Source: Zeus faber (Eukaryota > Chordata > Actinopteri > Zeiformes > Zeidae). Taken from it: DNA of 64,000 nucleotides. The position numbers and the translations under genes are program-made. This document shows, in pieces, positions 1 to 33,300 of this stretch. The stretch spans positions 13,971,865-14,035,864 of the forward strand of contig OY482855.1 of NCBI GenBank assembly GCA_960531495.1, read 5' to 3'. Under the pieces are notes generated by a model. It was not told the DNA's origin. It saw only the letters and a program-made list of their open reading frames with translations, and did no database searches. Within the stretch, counting starts at the first letter, position 1, and every line of letters starts with the position of its first letter.

Positions 1-1066
1 ATTTGACGTTATTTTCGGGCGTGTGGAGGCGCTGATTAGAATTGCTGCGAACAGTCTATGAAGTTCAGGAAATGTTATTGCTTTAGTCTAACGCATCCTT
101 ACAGAAAACAATTAACTCGATCACCATATTACTTTCATGAAAAAACCCAAATGATATTGAGTCTTACATCACAATATCAACATATCGATATATCGGCCAG
201 CACTGCTAGTATACATCAAGTCAATGCCACTCGGGTCAAATCTAAGCAAGTCATAACTCCCGGTTAGTTTAGCTTGAGGATGGCTTTTTTTCTGTGTGAA
301 CGATCCATTAGAGCTGAGCATGGAATTTCCACGTACTGTCACTGCGTCGCATGAATCATTCACAGCACATTAAATCATGAGCCCGAGTGCCAACACAACA
401 CATGACTCACCATATGACTGTGACTCATCACAGATAGTCTACGCCAGACCTCGGGCATGCAAAAGAAACCCTCCGCAGCACTTTTGTCAATAATATAGAC
501 GTTAAAATAGAGCATTCGGAAAGGGGCTTTTTAACTGAACCGTTGCTGCATTTAAAGTCATTCGACACAATGAGGGGAAAAAAAAAAAAGTCCTCCCAAG
601 TCAAATTAAGACTTCAGCCGTCCTCGAAACAAACTGCAATTGATGTGCCCCTAAGCAAAAGCTCATTCCAAACGGCTCAGTGGTCTGCCACTGCAGTCTG
701 CACGGGCTGTGGGCAGCTTGCTTTTTCTGCGATCATTACACCAAGAGTCTCTGAAAGTGAGCATACAACCCGTATAAAAAAACAAAACAACAAGTAACCA
801 AGTAAGTCGATCCCAAGTTAAAAAAAAAAAAAAAAGGCCAATGCTATCAATTGACTCCACTTTTCAATTACAATTGAAAACATTTATCTGATTTCGTTTC
901 ATGAAATCAAGTCATTTTTCAGATATTTTGCCACCTGGCGTTTCCCTTTTTACGTCGACATCTGATAAGATAACACATTGATCTTGATGCTTTGTCGAAC
1001 ATGTCTGAAGTATGCAAGACAGGAGCGCTGCCATAAACAGATATGGGTGTTCTGTCCTCCTCTTAC
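1..1066. other. shank1 intron 14 (partial)
   Basis: No PDZ-like reading frame, RNA gene or recognised repeat was seen. Only short poly-A runs (581-591, 820-835) stand out. Confidence 0.6.
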
Positions 1067-19389
<18,323 letters not shown>

Positions 19390-19462
19390 GGCGACAGGGA
19401 GGGCGGCACAAGCATCAACAGCATCATTCCGGGAAAGACACTGGCAGAAGGGAGGGTGAGAG

Positions 19463-19498
<36 letters not shown>

Positions 19499-21729
19499 CA
19501 TGAAAACAGGGGCACAGTATTACAACTTTACAACAAAAAAAGAGAAAAACTCCATCCCTCCTGCAAACTCCAGTCTCTATGGGAACAGACTTGTCTGTCT
19601 CTCTCTCTCACTCATTCCTCCAGCCCATCACCACAGTCATGCCATTCACACCTCAGAGTTAAACAGACACCTAGTTGCATACTTGTGTGTCATATGTGCT
19701 ATATTGGTAATATGGTAACTCAATTGGAACTAAGTTTATATAGCTGTCATTTATTGCGATGCTCTGGAGAGTTGGACTACAAGGAGCTGTACTGTCACAA
19801 GCAGTATGAATGGTCGTGTTGAGGGTGGTATTATGGATAGAGGGGTAGCTCTATAAATTGATGACAGTATGCAGCATTTATTATCATGGTGTGGTGTGGT
19901 AGTGGAAGATATATGTTAAAAGTACGACCACAGACTAATACAAAACAGGGTAGAAATACTCCAGCAAGTCTTCATATATTTCTGCAGACTGCTGACGGCC
20001 CAGTCGTGAAGCTGCCGTCGGTCCTTCGGGATAACTTTGGTAGAGCGCACTAATCACTCCCTAGTGGCCACTGGATGCTACTGCACCTCACTGTGGACGT
20101 TCAGCACTGCCACATAATGGACAGCTCCAAGCAGCGCTTGTGGGCTACAGCCCAAGAGAGGCAGAGTATATGTTCATGGAGTGTGTGGGTGCCAAGATGC
20201 AGGTTTTCACTGAAGTCAAATGCCGCAAGATCTAAACCTGGACTTTGCTCTGTGAACAATGACGCCAAGTCAAGTTTATTTTTGTTTGTTATCGATAGAG
20301 CCATTAATTGAAAGTGAAGTTAGTTGGATGACAGCAAGATAATAACCTCTACCGATAAGCCTTTAGTCAGGAAAATAAACCCTTTTTTTAACATTGCAAG
20401 TGTTGTGGGCATTTGTGTGTGGGCAGCACACAATGCAGATGCAGTATCCTACTGTGCAACGGATAAAACCAAATTACCGGTAGCCAAAGTCTGGTAAATG
20501 CAAGCAGGCCTCGAGGTGGAGATTAATTAAATACAGAGGACGGACCAAACAGAAACGGACTGGCGAAGGGTCTGTGTCGTGCGTTTTTTTTTATTATCTA
20601 CAATTGATGCATTGTGTTGGACACATATTTATTTCTGTTTCCGTGTCAACCACACACGTGTATGGTGAGCAAAAAGGGTCACAAATCTGACTACACTGCT
20701 TTTGGATTGGGTCAATAAGCTCACGCCGTGGGTGCTAGAACTCCCGTTCGTTTCTAATGATAATTATTCGACACATACTGTACTGTACCTTAAAATAACA
20801 CGTTAGATCAGCGACATACTGTGTCGACATGAATATGTGTGAACGTGCTTCATAACATTTTAGCACTACACACACAACACAAGCATGTCCGCATTGTCGA
20901 GCACTGTCCTTTTCACTCGGCAATAGCGTTGTGTTTCTACGTGAGCGCGTGTGTTTCCTTGCATACATGTTTCGGTGTGTGTGTGTGTGTGTGTGTGTCA
21001 GGCAGTTGAGACACTCTGGTTAACTCTGCGACATTTTGGGAAAAAAAACACACAATGTGTCAGACACATGAGGCGGGGAAACCGTCCCAGGACACGGAGT
21101 GAGACGGAGCCCAAACCTGCGGTCTGGCAGGGAGGGGAAAACGAGACAGAAGCGATATGAGAGAGAGTTAAAGATAAAATAAATGATCTTTTGATAATTT
21201 ATTTTAATATCCCTTCTCTCCTCCCATTCCAAATACACATTTTATGTACGTCGGGCTTCACAATTGGATATTAGCCGGCGAACCTCTGCAGGCGCTAATG
21301 AACACGGGGAAAGGCTGAGGACCGTAGTAGCTTGACAGGCCGAGCATTAAACACCCAGCGCCAAAAAGAGAAAGAAGGAATAGAGGAGTGAGAGAAAGGA
21401 TGCTGTAGAACGACATGTTATGGTAAATGGAGTAATGGGTGGATTGAGTGGGAGACAGGAAAGAGGGTCACGAATCCAACTGCGAAGGGGATGTAGGGCT
21501 GAGAAGAGAGGGAGAGAGCGAGTCGGAAGGACCGAGAGAGGGAGGAGGAGGTCGGGTGAGAGAAAAGCGGCTGACAAGGGCCGGGAGGAGGGAGCGGAGG
21601 ACAGGACGGGGAAAATGAATGAAAGTGAACAGTTCCCGTGCTCGCATAGTGCTGAGTCGTGCGAAAGAAAGGGGGGGGGGGCGGAAGACAGCTGAAGGAG
21701 AGGAAGGCAGGGGGGAAGGAAGGAAGGTG

Positions 21730-21734
<5 letters not shown>

Positions 21735-21775
<41 letters not shown>

Positions 21776-21881
21776 CAAGAGCAAAGGAGGATGTGAAGGT
21801 CGTTTTGGGGAGGGAGAAGTGAGAGAAACTGAGAGGAGAAGTGGGGAAATGGAAGGGGACTTAAGCTACCGCAGAGAGAGC

Positions 21882-21921
<40 letters not shown>

Positions 21922-21960
21922 GAGAGAGAGAGGGGGAGAGGAAGAGAGAGAGGGGGATTT
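21735..21960 (+). repeat. (GA)n purine tracts
   Basis: Two long GA runs (21738-21771 and 21872-21932) within about 900 bp of almost pure purine on the plus strand (21430-22100). Confidence 0.93.
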
Positions 21961-22397
21961 GTAATAAAAAGAGAGACGAGGGGAGCGAGAGAGATGGTAA
22001 GGAAAAAGGAGAATAGATTGGGTCAGAAAAAAAAAAGGGAAAAACGAAAGAGTGAGCGTCAGACCCAAAGACAAGGGGGAGGGGGGCAGCAAGGGGGAGG
22101 ACCGGAGGGAACCAACCGGGGAGGACGGGAAGCGATGCAGGACAAGTTGTTAAATCACATGTGTGAGGTAAAGTCGGAGGGCGGGTGCTGTCGGGGGAGG
22201 GGGCAGGTAAACGCTAGAGAGGTTGAATCCCGGCTTTTAGGGAGTCAGTCGTCGGCGGCTGGGGAGAAGGGGAGAGGAAACGCTGGCAGGGTGCGATAAT
22301 CCTCTCTCAGGAGAAACAACATGACACGTTAAAGACCTTCATAATGAAACATGCGCGCGCGTGTGTGTGTAGTATAGTATAGTGTAGTGTTGGGTGT

Positions 22398-22451
22398 AAA
22401 GTGTGTAAAGAATTTAAAGTGTGTGTGTGTGTGTGTATGTGTGTGTGTGTA

Positions 22452-22488
<37 letters not shown>

Positions 22489-22550
22489 CGTATGTCGAGG
22501 ATGTGATTGTGGTTTACTCTATTGCTGGTTGTGCAGTGTGTGTGTCAGCT

Positions 22551-22586
<36 letters not shown>

Positions 22587-22925
22587 CATGTGTGTACATT
22601 ATACGGTATATATCGTTTCTGTGTGTGTAAGCGTAGTTTGTGCAGTGTTTGTGTTTACAGTACGTAGACTGTGTGTGTGTGTGTGTACGTAGTATGCAAT
22701 ATGTGGATGTAGTAATTGTGGTGTCTATTGCTGGTTATGTGGTGTGTATGTGTGCGGTATGCGTGTGTGTGTGTGTGTACAGTATATATGTAATCTGTGT
22801 GTGTGTAAGGGTTTGTGCACTGCGTGTCTATGTGTGTGTATACAGTATAGAGATGTAGTCATTGTGACATTCTCTATTGCTGTTAAGCAGTGTGTGTATG
22901 TGTGTGTGTATATGCATGTTATGCC
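22398..22925 (+). repeat. Higher-order TG minisatellite with three diverged 150-200-bp units
   Basis: Each unit carries a GATGTRGTNATTGTGG-like core followed by TCTATTGCTGGTT (near 22499, 22706 and 22853) and then TG runs. Spacing is about 207 and 147 bp. Confidence 0.85.
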
Positions 22926-23063
<138 letters not shown>

Positions 23064-23828
23064 TGCAGAGAGAATGGAGGCCAGTGGAAATTAAAAGGGG
23101 GTGATGCGCGCCTCAGATCTCGCCCGACGCCAACAAGTGATAACCAGCTCCTCCACTTCTTATCTCGGTGCTGCACAGATCTCCGCATGCGGCTACGTCT
23201 CCTCGGGGAGTCCCGCTCCACTTCCAGGTCGTCGGATTTAACTCTTCACAGCTCCCCTTCCCGGGTCGCCCCTAAGAGGCGCGTCCTTGGGGGGCGGGTG
23301 TCGGCCGGCTTTTCAGGAACCAAGTCGGCGGGTGTGATATTTCAATCCAAACGTAATGGATTTGGACTCAGATCCCCTCTTTTCCGGTCGAGAGGATGAA
23401 AGTAACAAGTCTTGCTGTGTGAGGGGGGGATTGTTTTTCCGCACCCCAGTGCCACGGGTGTGACTGGTGAGAGGAGACGGATCTGATTTGTCGTCCTGCT
23501 TTGGGCGATGCAGCAGAAAGACTGATAGCCTCGAGATTTACCCTCCGACACCTTTCCTCCCTCTCACCTTCACCAACATACATACTCCTCCCCTCTCTCT
23601 CTCTCTCCCTCTCCCTCTCGCTCTCTCTCTCTCTTATGTAGGACATAGTGTGTATATAGATAGATATTTTCAGTGTCTCTGTCCCCAGGAAACTTCACTG
23701 GGAAACTTCCAAAGTACAGATCGCCCCACTTTCCAGCCACTAAACTGGAGCAGTCCACTTCCCTCCCCTCCCTGTGCGACATTCACGCGAAACGCCGCCG
23801 TGACACTCGTGAAGGAACACACCTAAAG

Positions 23829-23830
23829 GG

Positions 23831-23883
<53 letters not shown>

Positions 23884-23892
23884 TGTGTGTGC
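23829..23892 (+). repeat. (TG)n microsatellite
   Basis: About 26 TG units, then TCTGTGTGTGC. Confidence 0.95.
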
Positions 23893-24387
23893 ACTGTTGT
23901 ATGTCTGCGTACACAATATGACGTGCATAAAACGTGCACAAACAGACATATATTTGCCCTATTTTTTTGGGCGGATCTGTGCCGACGAATGTCTCGGGGG
24001 TTAACAGCGTGTGTAAACTCCGACCTTGTAGGCACCGCTCTGAGTAGGCTAATTGAGGGGTTATGTAATCTTCCTCCTGCCCTCAAAGTCTCCAGGCTTC
24101 CGCTTTGTGATCCGTCACGCGAAACATCAATCCAAAACCGCCGTGACCCAGCAATGCCCAGTGGGAGCGGAACGAAGGCGTTTTGTTTTTTTCCCTCTTT
24201 ACGCTAATTCTGATGTAACCCTCTTGTGTGCGATTAAACAGAGGTGCCACTGAGGAAACCTGTTGGGTATTTGGGGTGGGGTGTTGTAATAACAAGGTAT
24301 GCCTTGGGTTAAGAAACTGGCACCTCCCATTACAGGGGTTCAGAAAAATAATCTGTCTCATGAAACTCCAAGAAGATGCCAGAGCAC

Positions 24388-24743
24388 CAGTGGTTCTCAA
24401 CACGGGGTCTGGGGGGGGCCCAGGGCGTCGTAAAATAAGTTTCAGGGGGTCCCCCAGGGAAATGATTAAGGGTTAAACTTCACTGTGATATAATTGACAA
24501 GACCTTAGCACTGTTACAGAATGTACAGCAGCGACTTCTTTGATCCTAGTTTCACTGTTAACTCCCTAACTATAGTTTAATGAGGTATATAGAAATTTGG
24601 ACAAAAGCATATTTAACAATTAAAAGATTGGGGTGCCAGAGACAAAATCTCATCAAATGGGATCCCTGCGCTAATGCGTCTCAAATCTGGGGGTCCTTGG
24701 TGGTCCTCCGCTCGTAGATTCTCATCCACTACGTGTAGAACAC
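24388..24743 (+). mobile_element. hAT-like non-autonomous repeat, copy 1
   Basis: Begins CAGTGGTTCTCAACAC, the usual start of many vertebrate hAT elements, and the right end GTGTAGAACACTAG is a loose inverted match. The interior (AAATGATTAAGGGTTAAAC.., TTACAGAATGTACAGCAG.., TTTGGACAAAAGCATAT.., GTGCCAGAGACAAAATCTCA) is shared with the repeat at 58428-58717. No transposase is present. Confidence 0.6.
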
Positions 24744-27500
24744 TAGTTCTACACATAGTCTAACTAGTCTATAATGTCACCACCCAACCACTCTTGTGGA
24801 TCGTGTCAATCCGAAACCACGGCCAGCTAAATGGTAAATCCCACCATTTGGACACTTCTCTCTGAGCTGTTGCAAGCACCACCTTGCGTGGAATGCCAAA
24901 GGCCTGCAGAAACAGCCATCTTGACGTAAACTCACACGATGCCGCGGTTTCAGACGCCGACCAGAACTCCATGTACTACAAACAGCAAGCCAAAGGATAT
25001 TCTGCGTTCAACAACTCCAAACCTCTCCGACGGACTGATTGAAGGGGGAGAGAGAGAGAGAAAGAGAAAAAAAAAAAAAGGCGCCGCATCTATTCGGTTC
25101 AGGTGCTCTGATTTGAAAGCACCAAAAGGGAACGGCGGCGAAGCGCAGAATGAGGATTTAGAGAGAGACGTGTCGGGGGAAGACATTGAAAACACAGCGC
25201 CCTGGAGGGTTCTCTATACAGAGGCAACAGGGGTTTACAGTGAGGATAGGAGTGGGTGTGCACAAGTACATAATGAAACAAAGGCCACAGGAAATGCAAG
25301 CGTGAGCTCATCCCAGGGCTTTACACCGACCCCGTGGCCCATTTCTCCGCCGCACTGGTGCTGTGCGGAAGGTTGACTCCGGGCTACTCAACCTAGCCTC
25401 TTAGCAAAATGAGTTTAAAGTGGCAATCCGCAAGATGCTCCGTGTTGGGTGGATTACACTGCGAATCCCCGAATTCTACGGTCAAAGAGCATTTCCTTTC
25501 TTTCGATGTGAGGAATGTCGGCCGCGAGTGGAGCCAGCGAGTCGGAATCAAATTGAGTATTCAGTGCCGGAGTCAAAGTAATTTGAAATGGTGTCGCTGT
25601 CTCCCCGCGCCTCAAGGTCCCTCTTTGCTTCCCCGCTTTATAGACTGCACAGGTCAACTGTAACATTAATCTGAATACAAATTATTTCCGACGCCACGGC
25701 CATGGTCCCTCGAGCCACGGCTTCCCCTGCCAAATGCTGATGAGTCGGCAGTGACGGGCGGCTGTCAATCACATCGAGGTGATGAGTAATATGTGACGAT
25801 TGAGCTGATCTTAATAAAAACCTTCAGCCGCGGTTTGTAAATGTGATTGGACCCGGCATCCATCTCCATACATCTGGGTGGTAATGTCCCAGGCCCTAAA
25901 AAAAAAAATAAGCGAGTTATCTTTCTTTTTCCTGGCAGGGGCGATGGAGGACATGCAGGTGGCACAGTCCCTGATGGAGGGAGGATCTGTTACCTCCTGA
26001 GGATCGAATCCGTAGAATGAGTTGCCTGTGCACTAGGGGAGGGGGTTGATGAATAAATAAGAGACTGTGGGACTTGCTGTAGGGGAGGAGAATGTGTGAA
26101 CATACGAGGGCCCGTGAAATATTAAAAGTGGATGCTGCTCCACGGCTCCAGGCGCTAAACAGGAATGTGACAGACCGTGTGGCAAGCGCCCGCTCACCAG
26201 CACCGACCGACTGCCCCCAACCCTCACAAAACACTTATACTTTACCACAAGTCCACACACCTCACATCAAAAAGGAAACTTAGCTAATTCCGCTCTCATT
26301 TGCATCTAAAATCCATCCTGAAATTCCTTTTTTTTTTTTTTTTTGTCTTTATAGAGCTATATCCTTTGAAGCGATGTCACGGAAACGCCTTAGCATCAGC
26401 AGTTGGCGTAGCGTTAGAAGTGTTGATCTGGAACCCGCTGGGAGATGACCAATGCTGCGGTAGTGCGTGCAGCTCTGAAAACGCTAAAAGGACAGGTTTA
26501 AAGTATCGATTTTCACACCAGTACACCAGTACAGCATCTGCATTTAGTTTAACTCATGGTTCGAATTGAGGGGGCGGGGGTCTACCCTGTGAGGGAAAAA
26601 TGAATTTTCCCTATTTTGAATGAGAACAAAGGCCTCTACCTCCAAAAGGGGGTTTTAAAACATTTGTGTCTGCCCCCCGAGGAACCCCTTTTAGTTATGT
26701 AAAAAGAAATGTTTTGCTCCTACAATGTCAATTCTAATATGAAAGAATCCGATCACACTTGGCCTGTTTACCTTCTATAGAGATGAGGGACACTCCTGGG
26801 GAACTGCATTGTCATGCAACCCCCATTCTGCCAGGTCAAGTTTGCAAGTACCTGTTATTTACATTCTAGGAAGGGGGGCACCCAGGAAGACAGTTGGGGG
26901 GGCAGACTCGTCGGAGACCTCTAACCCAAACCACACCCTGTTTCTTCTGTATAAAGCCTCCTGTCTTTTTCTGTGATATCAGATTGATCCGAGCGCTGCT
27001 TTGTAGCAGTACCGAAACTCTCTCTTTATTCTGCAGAATAAATATCTTGAATATTCTCAGTTGTTGTTTTCTTGTAGCGGGCAGATTAACCTCACTGATC
27101 TTTGCAGAAGAATTTCCTAAAAACAACAGGTCGGGGGGGGGGGGTCGAAACATTACAATATATTTCCCATATTCATGCCTGGAAGAATCTTGTAATTGGA
27201 TTTCAGACACCCCTAAAGTGGACCGTACCATTTACGCCGAGCATCGCGCTTCACGGAGGGCGATGCGCAGATCCCCAGCTCAGGTCAGAGTCATCTTTTT
27301 TTCCAAAAAAAAGCAAATAAAAACAATGTGTTTTTATTGTACATTCATTTCTTGTGCTTTGTTTTCTAATATAATTAAATCCCCCAAAAAATCCTGTGTG
27401 CGTAACTGTGCGTAACTGGGACACTTTCTCAGTCACTTTCTCAGCCCCCCATTGTATAATGCGCACTCTGAGCCTATGACTGAACCTAGTATCCAGACAT
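24744..27500. other. Intergenic, no gene seen
   Basis: Mixed sequence with poly-A/T runs (25069, 26329) and a poly-G run (27132). None of its reading frames has a recognisable domain. Confidence 0.5.
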
Positions 27501-29294
27501 CAGTGGAAAACAAGAAAATATTGACATGAAACGCCTGTTTTAAGATAGATTCAGACTCTATGTCATCATTCTGGAATACAAACGACATTCATATGTGAGA
27601 ATACATTCAGAGTACTGAATTAAGTTCAAATGAGCAAAGACATCTTTATTTTAGCCCCTATTGTGCAAGTGCTGTTTTTCCAGAGCATCCCCACATGTAA
27701 AGCCACATTTTGAGTAATTTCCGATTGATGGCCTGGCTGGTCAAATGTCTCATAAATATGTTCTCTAAAGATTAAAAATAAGTTGAAATATAAAGTCAAA
27801 TAAGAATACTGTAGTCATTCCATGTAAATTTCCATAGCTGTTTGCAGATCTTTTTCTTTATTCGATGAGACGACCGGGCAAGAAAAGGTGAGAGGGATGA
27901 AGACGTGAAGGGAACTAAAAAAGAATAGAAAAAGCAACTGACTCCGTACGGGGCAGAGGACGGACAAAGCTGCGAAGCCTTAAGTCTTATTCGACCAAGT
28001 GCAGCGAGTTTGTCAGCTCCCTGCGGTTCAGCAGAGGCTGAATCAGCATGTTATCCTGAGCGGCCGGCCTCACATTTAGAGCCGTTTGAAGAAAGAATCT
28101 TCTTACCTCCAGACAGCTCACAGACACTGTATCACAAACATCGTTAAAAAGCATTTTTATTTTATTTCACTCCCTATTCAGCAACCCACTGCAATGGGAT
28201 TCAACTGTGCTGATCTAATACATCTAATTTAATAATGAAGCTTCTTCATAATCACCAAAAACCACAATACAATAACATATTTTTTTTTGCCTCCTAATAC
28301 TGTTCTTTATCCCCTAACATCTCCACTAATTTAATAAAAGACACCGGTCCTTCATTAGCTTTGAGTCCCTTATTTGTCATCTGCCTCTCCAACTGGCTGG
28401 TAATTGACAGCTAAATGATGAGAAAAGATCTGAGGCCAAATAACTGAGAGCCAGAGATTAAATCTGACTTCATAAGCTCCGACCACAGAGGGGAAAGAAA
28501 GGAGAGAAGACATGCGGCGACTTCATCATAAGCTATGTAGGCCAATCAATGTAGCTCCGCATCAAACGGCTCCAATATCTCCTTAGTCTTCTCCTCCTTC
28601 AGCTCCTCTCTTCTCTTCCCGCTGTCTTTCCTGGCTCTCCCTCACTGCCCTTCACGGCTATCCTACAGCTACGATCTGCTCCGCTCTCTCTCTTTTTTTT
28701 TTTTTTTTTTTAAATCAGTCCTGATTAGTATGGGATTAGTATGTATCGCGGACCGGTGCGTGTGCGCGTACACAAGGGAATGCATGTGGAAGCACCGGTG
28801 CATCTGTGGTGCCCTTGTGTATTTGCAGTGGTAAGCATAAGCATGCGACTCAAAACACATATGTTGGCCTGTGATCGTATTGCGTATGTTTGCATTGATG
28901 GGTTGTTGCGTCTGAGGGTTACGGTGTAAGAACGCACAAGCTTGTACGAACAGTACGCGCACGATTGGAGTTGTGTGGATCACCGCACAGCCTTGGTCAT
29001 TTGACCACTGACCACTTCCCACCCAATCGCCACGTCAAGTGTGGGAAATTGCAGGCGGGGTATAACTCATACCTCCGTTCCCATTCATGCTGCCGTAGCC
29101 CCCAACCCCCCCACTGTCGTTACTATAAATACTGTACTGCCAGCTGTGGTTCTATTATTAATGGAGCAAGACGCCCAGGCACTTCCAGCCAGAGCGCAGC
29201 AGAAAATTCATCATCTCTGATCAACTTAAAAACACCCACCGCTGCCCACTGCCAGCGCAAGTGTCACACTAAACAAACTCAAATATACATACAG

Positions 29295-29295
<1 letters not shown>

Positions 29296-29346
<51 letters not shown>
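29296..29346 (+). repeat. (CA)n microsatellite
   Basis: About 24 CA units. Confidence 0.95.
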
Positions 29347-29350
<4 letters not shown>

Positions 29351-29987
29351 ACAAACACACAGTCTAAAGCCAAATCCGGCCAAGAAGACAGGTTCATCGA
29401 CGGAGGAGGAGAGTAAAAATACAGCATTACATCAGAGCCCATATTGATGACTGATCATTTATGAGACGGGCTGGGATACAGTTTCACAGCGATGTGGAGG
29501 CAGAGGATTGGAATCAGACTTTTCCCCCAGTATTGATCAAACTGAGCAGCCAACAAAGAGATCCCTGTTGTTAAAACAAGCGGCACAGGGAGAATGAACA
29601 AAGAGCGATTACCGCTATTACAACGTCGGAGTAATCGCCGCACAAGAACACATGGGAGGCTCACAAGGCATGACAAAACAAAAATGATGCATAAGAAACC
29701 GCTGATGATATCCGGCTAGACAAATCTGGGGCACGCCCTCTGCCAGTCCGCCCAAACCAGCCCCCCTACCGCCACCCGCCCCATCCTCCCCTCCGCACCC
29801 TGATCATCGTCCTGGGCCGGCGGTGAAGCATCTGCAGCTAAATATAGCCCCACTTTGATGATGCAGTGGTGAACGCTGGGAGAGAGAGCTCACATTACAC
29901 TGTTTCCCCTCTATCTCTCTGCGGCGCAATTAGCCCTAATAGACTGGGAGCCCAGTCAAAGAGCACAGGACGATCTGGACAATCTGG

Positions 29988-30019
<32 letters not shown>

Positions 30020-30289
30020 TAAAGCCGTCTAATTGTCATTGCTATAGGCGACACGTTGGGTTTGTCTGAGGGGTTGGATGAGGGGGTATGACAGATTGAG
30101 AAATGGTAAGCCATGTAGGATTAGAGAAAACGTAAGAGACAGAATGAGAGAGAGAGAGAGAGAGAGAGATGGGTTCTAGGTGCTGTCTCTGCTGGGAAGA
30201 AGAGGACAGACATGATTGCTTCCATTGTGGTAAAAACTGACTTCATTGGCCAACCCCTACCATACCTCCACACCATATATACACAGTAT

Positions 30290-30376
30290 ATAAGTTAAAA
30301 TAAGATAACATAAGTTACAATAAAATAAGATGAGTTAAGATAAGATAAGGTAAGATAAGACAAGATAAGATAAGGA
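30290..30376 (+). repeat. (TAAGA)n minisatellite
   Basis: Variants of TAAGATAAGATAAGG repeated over about 80 bp. Confidence 0.88.
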
Positions 30377-33300
30377 TTAAGGCATTATATGCACACACAC
30401 ACACACGGCACAGCCAACAAACAAAATGGTGAAGCAGTGTGAAACTGCAACACTCCCAGATTAAGTCGGCAAGCGGAAACAGCACAGTGCTGCTGCTGCG
30501 GCTGCAGCTGCTGCAAAATACCAAGGCAACTATGGTACGCTGCTCAGAGATACACGTCAGGGTCATGGAGACAGGACTGCGCTGTAACAGCGCCAGGGCA
30601 GAATGTTCGAGGACGGCTGATGGGTAATTTTCCGGTAGACGAGCACAGGCGGCTGAATGTTAGTTTCACAACGGCTAGAAGTGAAACTAGTCTTAACGCC
30701 TGCTTCACTTTAAAAAAAAAAGAGAGAGATTTCCCGGAGACAAGCACCAATTTAGTTTCTGAGGTAAAGAGTGATACAGTGTGAATAATCGCACTCCCCC
30801 CTCATATACTTAAGACATTGACAGCCTCTTAACTCAGCGCAGAGGCATCAGTCTGGCAAGATGAAGGCTGCCATAGGAATGATTATCGGAAAGGGAGGAA
30901 GACCAACTCACGACCAGATAGAGTTGAACGGAGGCAAAAGACAGAAAGAAGGAGATAAACACAATAAATGAGACAGCGAGAGCTGCGCCGAAGTAGGACA
31001 CCGCGCAGGGGAGGCCGTCTGTCCCAGATCAGCCGCTAACCGCGGGCAGTGAGGGAGAAGAACAAGAAAGAGGGGTGGAAATAAGTGGAGGACTGGGAGA
31101 GTTGACGAGGGGACTGAATCAGAAGTTATGAACCACCCCGGCCTCTCCCCTCACGAGCGGCGCGGCAAATATTGAAAACTGCGTTGAGTTCGGCTTTGTG
31201 CACATGAGCAAACACACAACGTGAGACGTGAGACAATAATCGAGAGGCACAGAAAGGTCTCCAAACACCGGCCGACGATGGTTGTCCCAGTTAACGCTGG
31301 ACAAGCTCTCGCGAGTTCGAGGCTCAGACAAAGTTCTGTCAGTGTCTCAGATTTTGTGCCATCGAGTCTTTCCTGTATGCCGGTGAGTGACCAGTGGGAG
31401 TTTTGTATGAAATTATGACATGCTAGCGTGTCAGATATAGCTGACCTCATTCCCAGGCTTTCTAATCTACCAAGAGAAAGCTTGGAACACTGTATTTGAT
31501 GCCGCTGTCAAAAGCAAGGAACCCCCAAACACGGTCTCATTGGTCAGTGAGGTTGTCAATCAAATTGATTGGAAAGTGCAACTTGTAAATGGTCCTGACT
31601 GTGAAGACATTGTACTGGCTTCAAAGACCAGACTTGATGAATTGCCCAAGTGTGGGCTGCTGGTTTGTTTAATACTGCCTCTGATATCTCCGTATTACAA
31701 TGACCCTTTGTTTGCCTGGGGCAACACGGCCACGTGATCGAAAAGGGAAGTGTTCTTGGTAGCTCAGGCAAACCAAGAAAATTAGACGTTGGTCAAGCCT
31801 CGCTATAGCACAGACAATAAACATGTCTAACCGAGGTACCAAGAACATCTGGGACAACCCCCGACAATGAAAGAGCGCGGACTCGTGGAATTACGACACA
31901 AACACCAGTGTCTTTGCCATCATCAATGCAACTGCCTCATAATCAACATTTGACCTATTTCCTGTCACACAATTAGAACATAGAACCCTCAAAAAGAAGG
32001 CCAAAATTGCACTGTGCGACCCGGTGGGAGATGGGTGCGACAGGCGGCCGTAAGTCAACGGAGAGACGTTTCTCCAGAAGACATAAACATTGCATCTTAA
32101 GAGGATCCTGACATGCTATAAGCCAATTAACTAAAATTAATTAACACTCATCTACCTCCAAAGCTGGGCTTCCTGCGAGCCAGGTCTTTGGTCCGCTCCG
32201 GCGTGCTGATAAATCCCCTGTTTGTCAGGCCTGGGTTGTATTAATGTAGGGCAGAAAGAGGGATTTACCTCGAGGTGGATATGTCAACTGTGCACTGTGT
32301 CCCCCATGGATTCTGGGGAACTAAACATTGGCACCTTGACACTTTGCATCTGAGGGGAGAATTAAAAAGTAATTCTCTGCCAACGCTGTCAGCGGAATAT
32401 TAATATGGGCGTTCAGGCAGAAAAGTGTGAGCGTGTTCAGTGGACATTGATTCTCTTCACGCAGCCTCCAACGCCATGGACAAGAGTTAACTTGCGGTCT
32501 TGAGTGCCCACATCAAGCCATCGAATCAGAGGAAGCTCTTGCTCCAGCCAAACTAATTGAGCTCCCTGGGATCATTAAACTGAAATGCACAGGACACAAC
32601 TCGGCTAAATTGAATAGGACCAAGCGTTAGTTCAGAACCCCCGAGTTTAACTGCACTGTCGGTCTTTAAATGTTCTTTTTCATCCCTGTCCTCCATCTTA
32701 CTTTGTACGTTATCTCCTACCATTAAGCAACACATGTACCTGTTTTATTTTATCTCTCCAATTCAGATTCAGTCTGCTCAGCAAAGTTGACAAATGTCTA
32801 CATTGGAAGGTTTTTATAATGGATTAGGTTGCATTAGATTACAAAAGGGTGTAGATTGCATTTTGATAATCCCTTCGGGTGATTTATTCTGTATTTTAAA
32901 TCCATACAATTTAAGCAGGACGTTTCACTGTGATACTGTACGGGATCTTCAAAGGAAGGACCAGGCCTAAACTGCAGGATGAGGAAATAAATTGTCAAAA
33001 CTAAATTGACACATGAAAAGATACAGCAGTCTGAGAAAAATGGGAAAGATTTATGCAAAATATACTGTATATGTGTCTAGATATACTGTATATATATAAA
33101 TATATGCATCTAATTATATATATATATATATGAAAAGATACATAGATAAATGTACAAAGATTTCAAATACAAAAACCTATTTCATTTAAAACATGAAAGA
33201 GGTTCTGTACACAAAGATATTATGAAACAAAATATTGCTGGATGTAGCTCGCTTCCATTCACATAGATGCAATTTATTTGAAAAAAAACTTGCCACTTTC

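Noticed and set aside
1..1066. Search for the shank1 PDZ exon
   Set aside because: No frame resembles the KTVxLQKKDxEGFGFVLRG motif, so it is taken to lie outside the window.
20041..20060. Third CTCF-like site (CCCTAGTGGCCA)
   Set aside because: On the minus strand it breaks the core consensus at a conserved G, so it was not counted.
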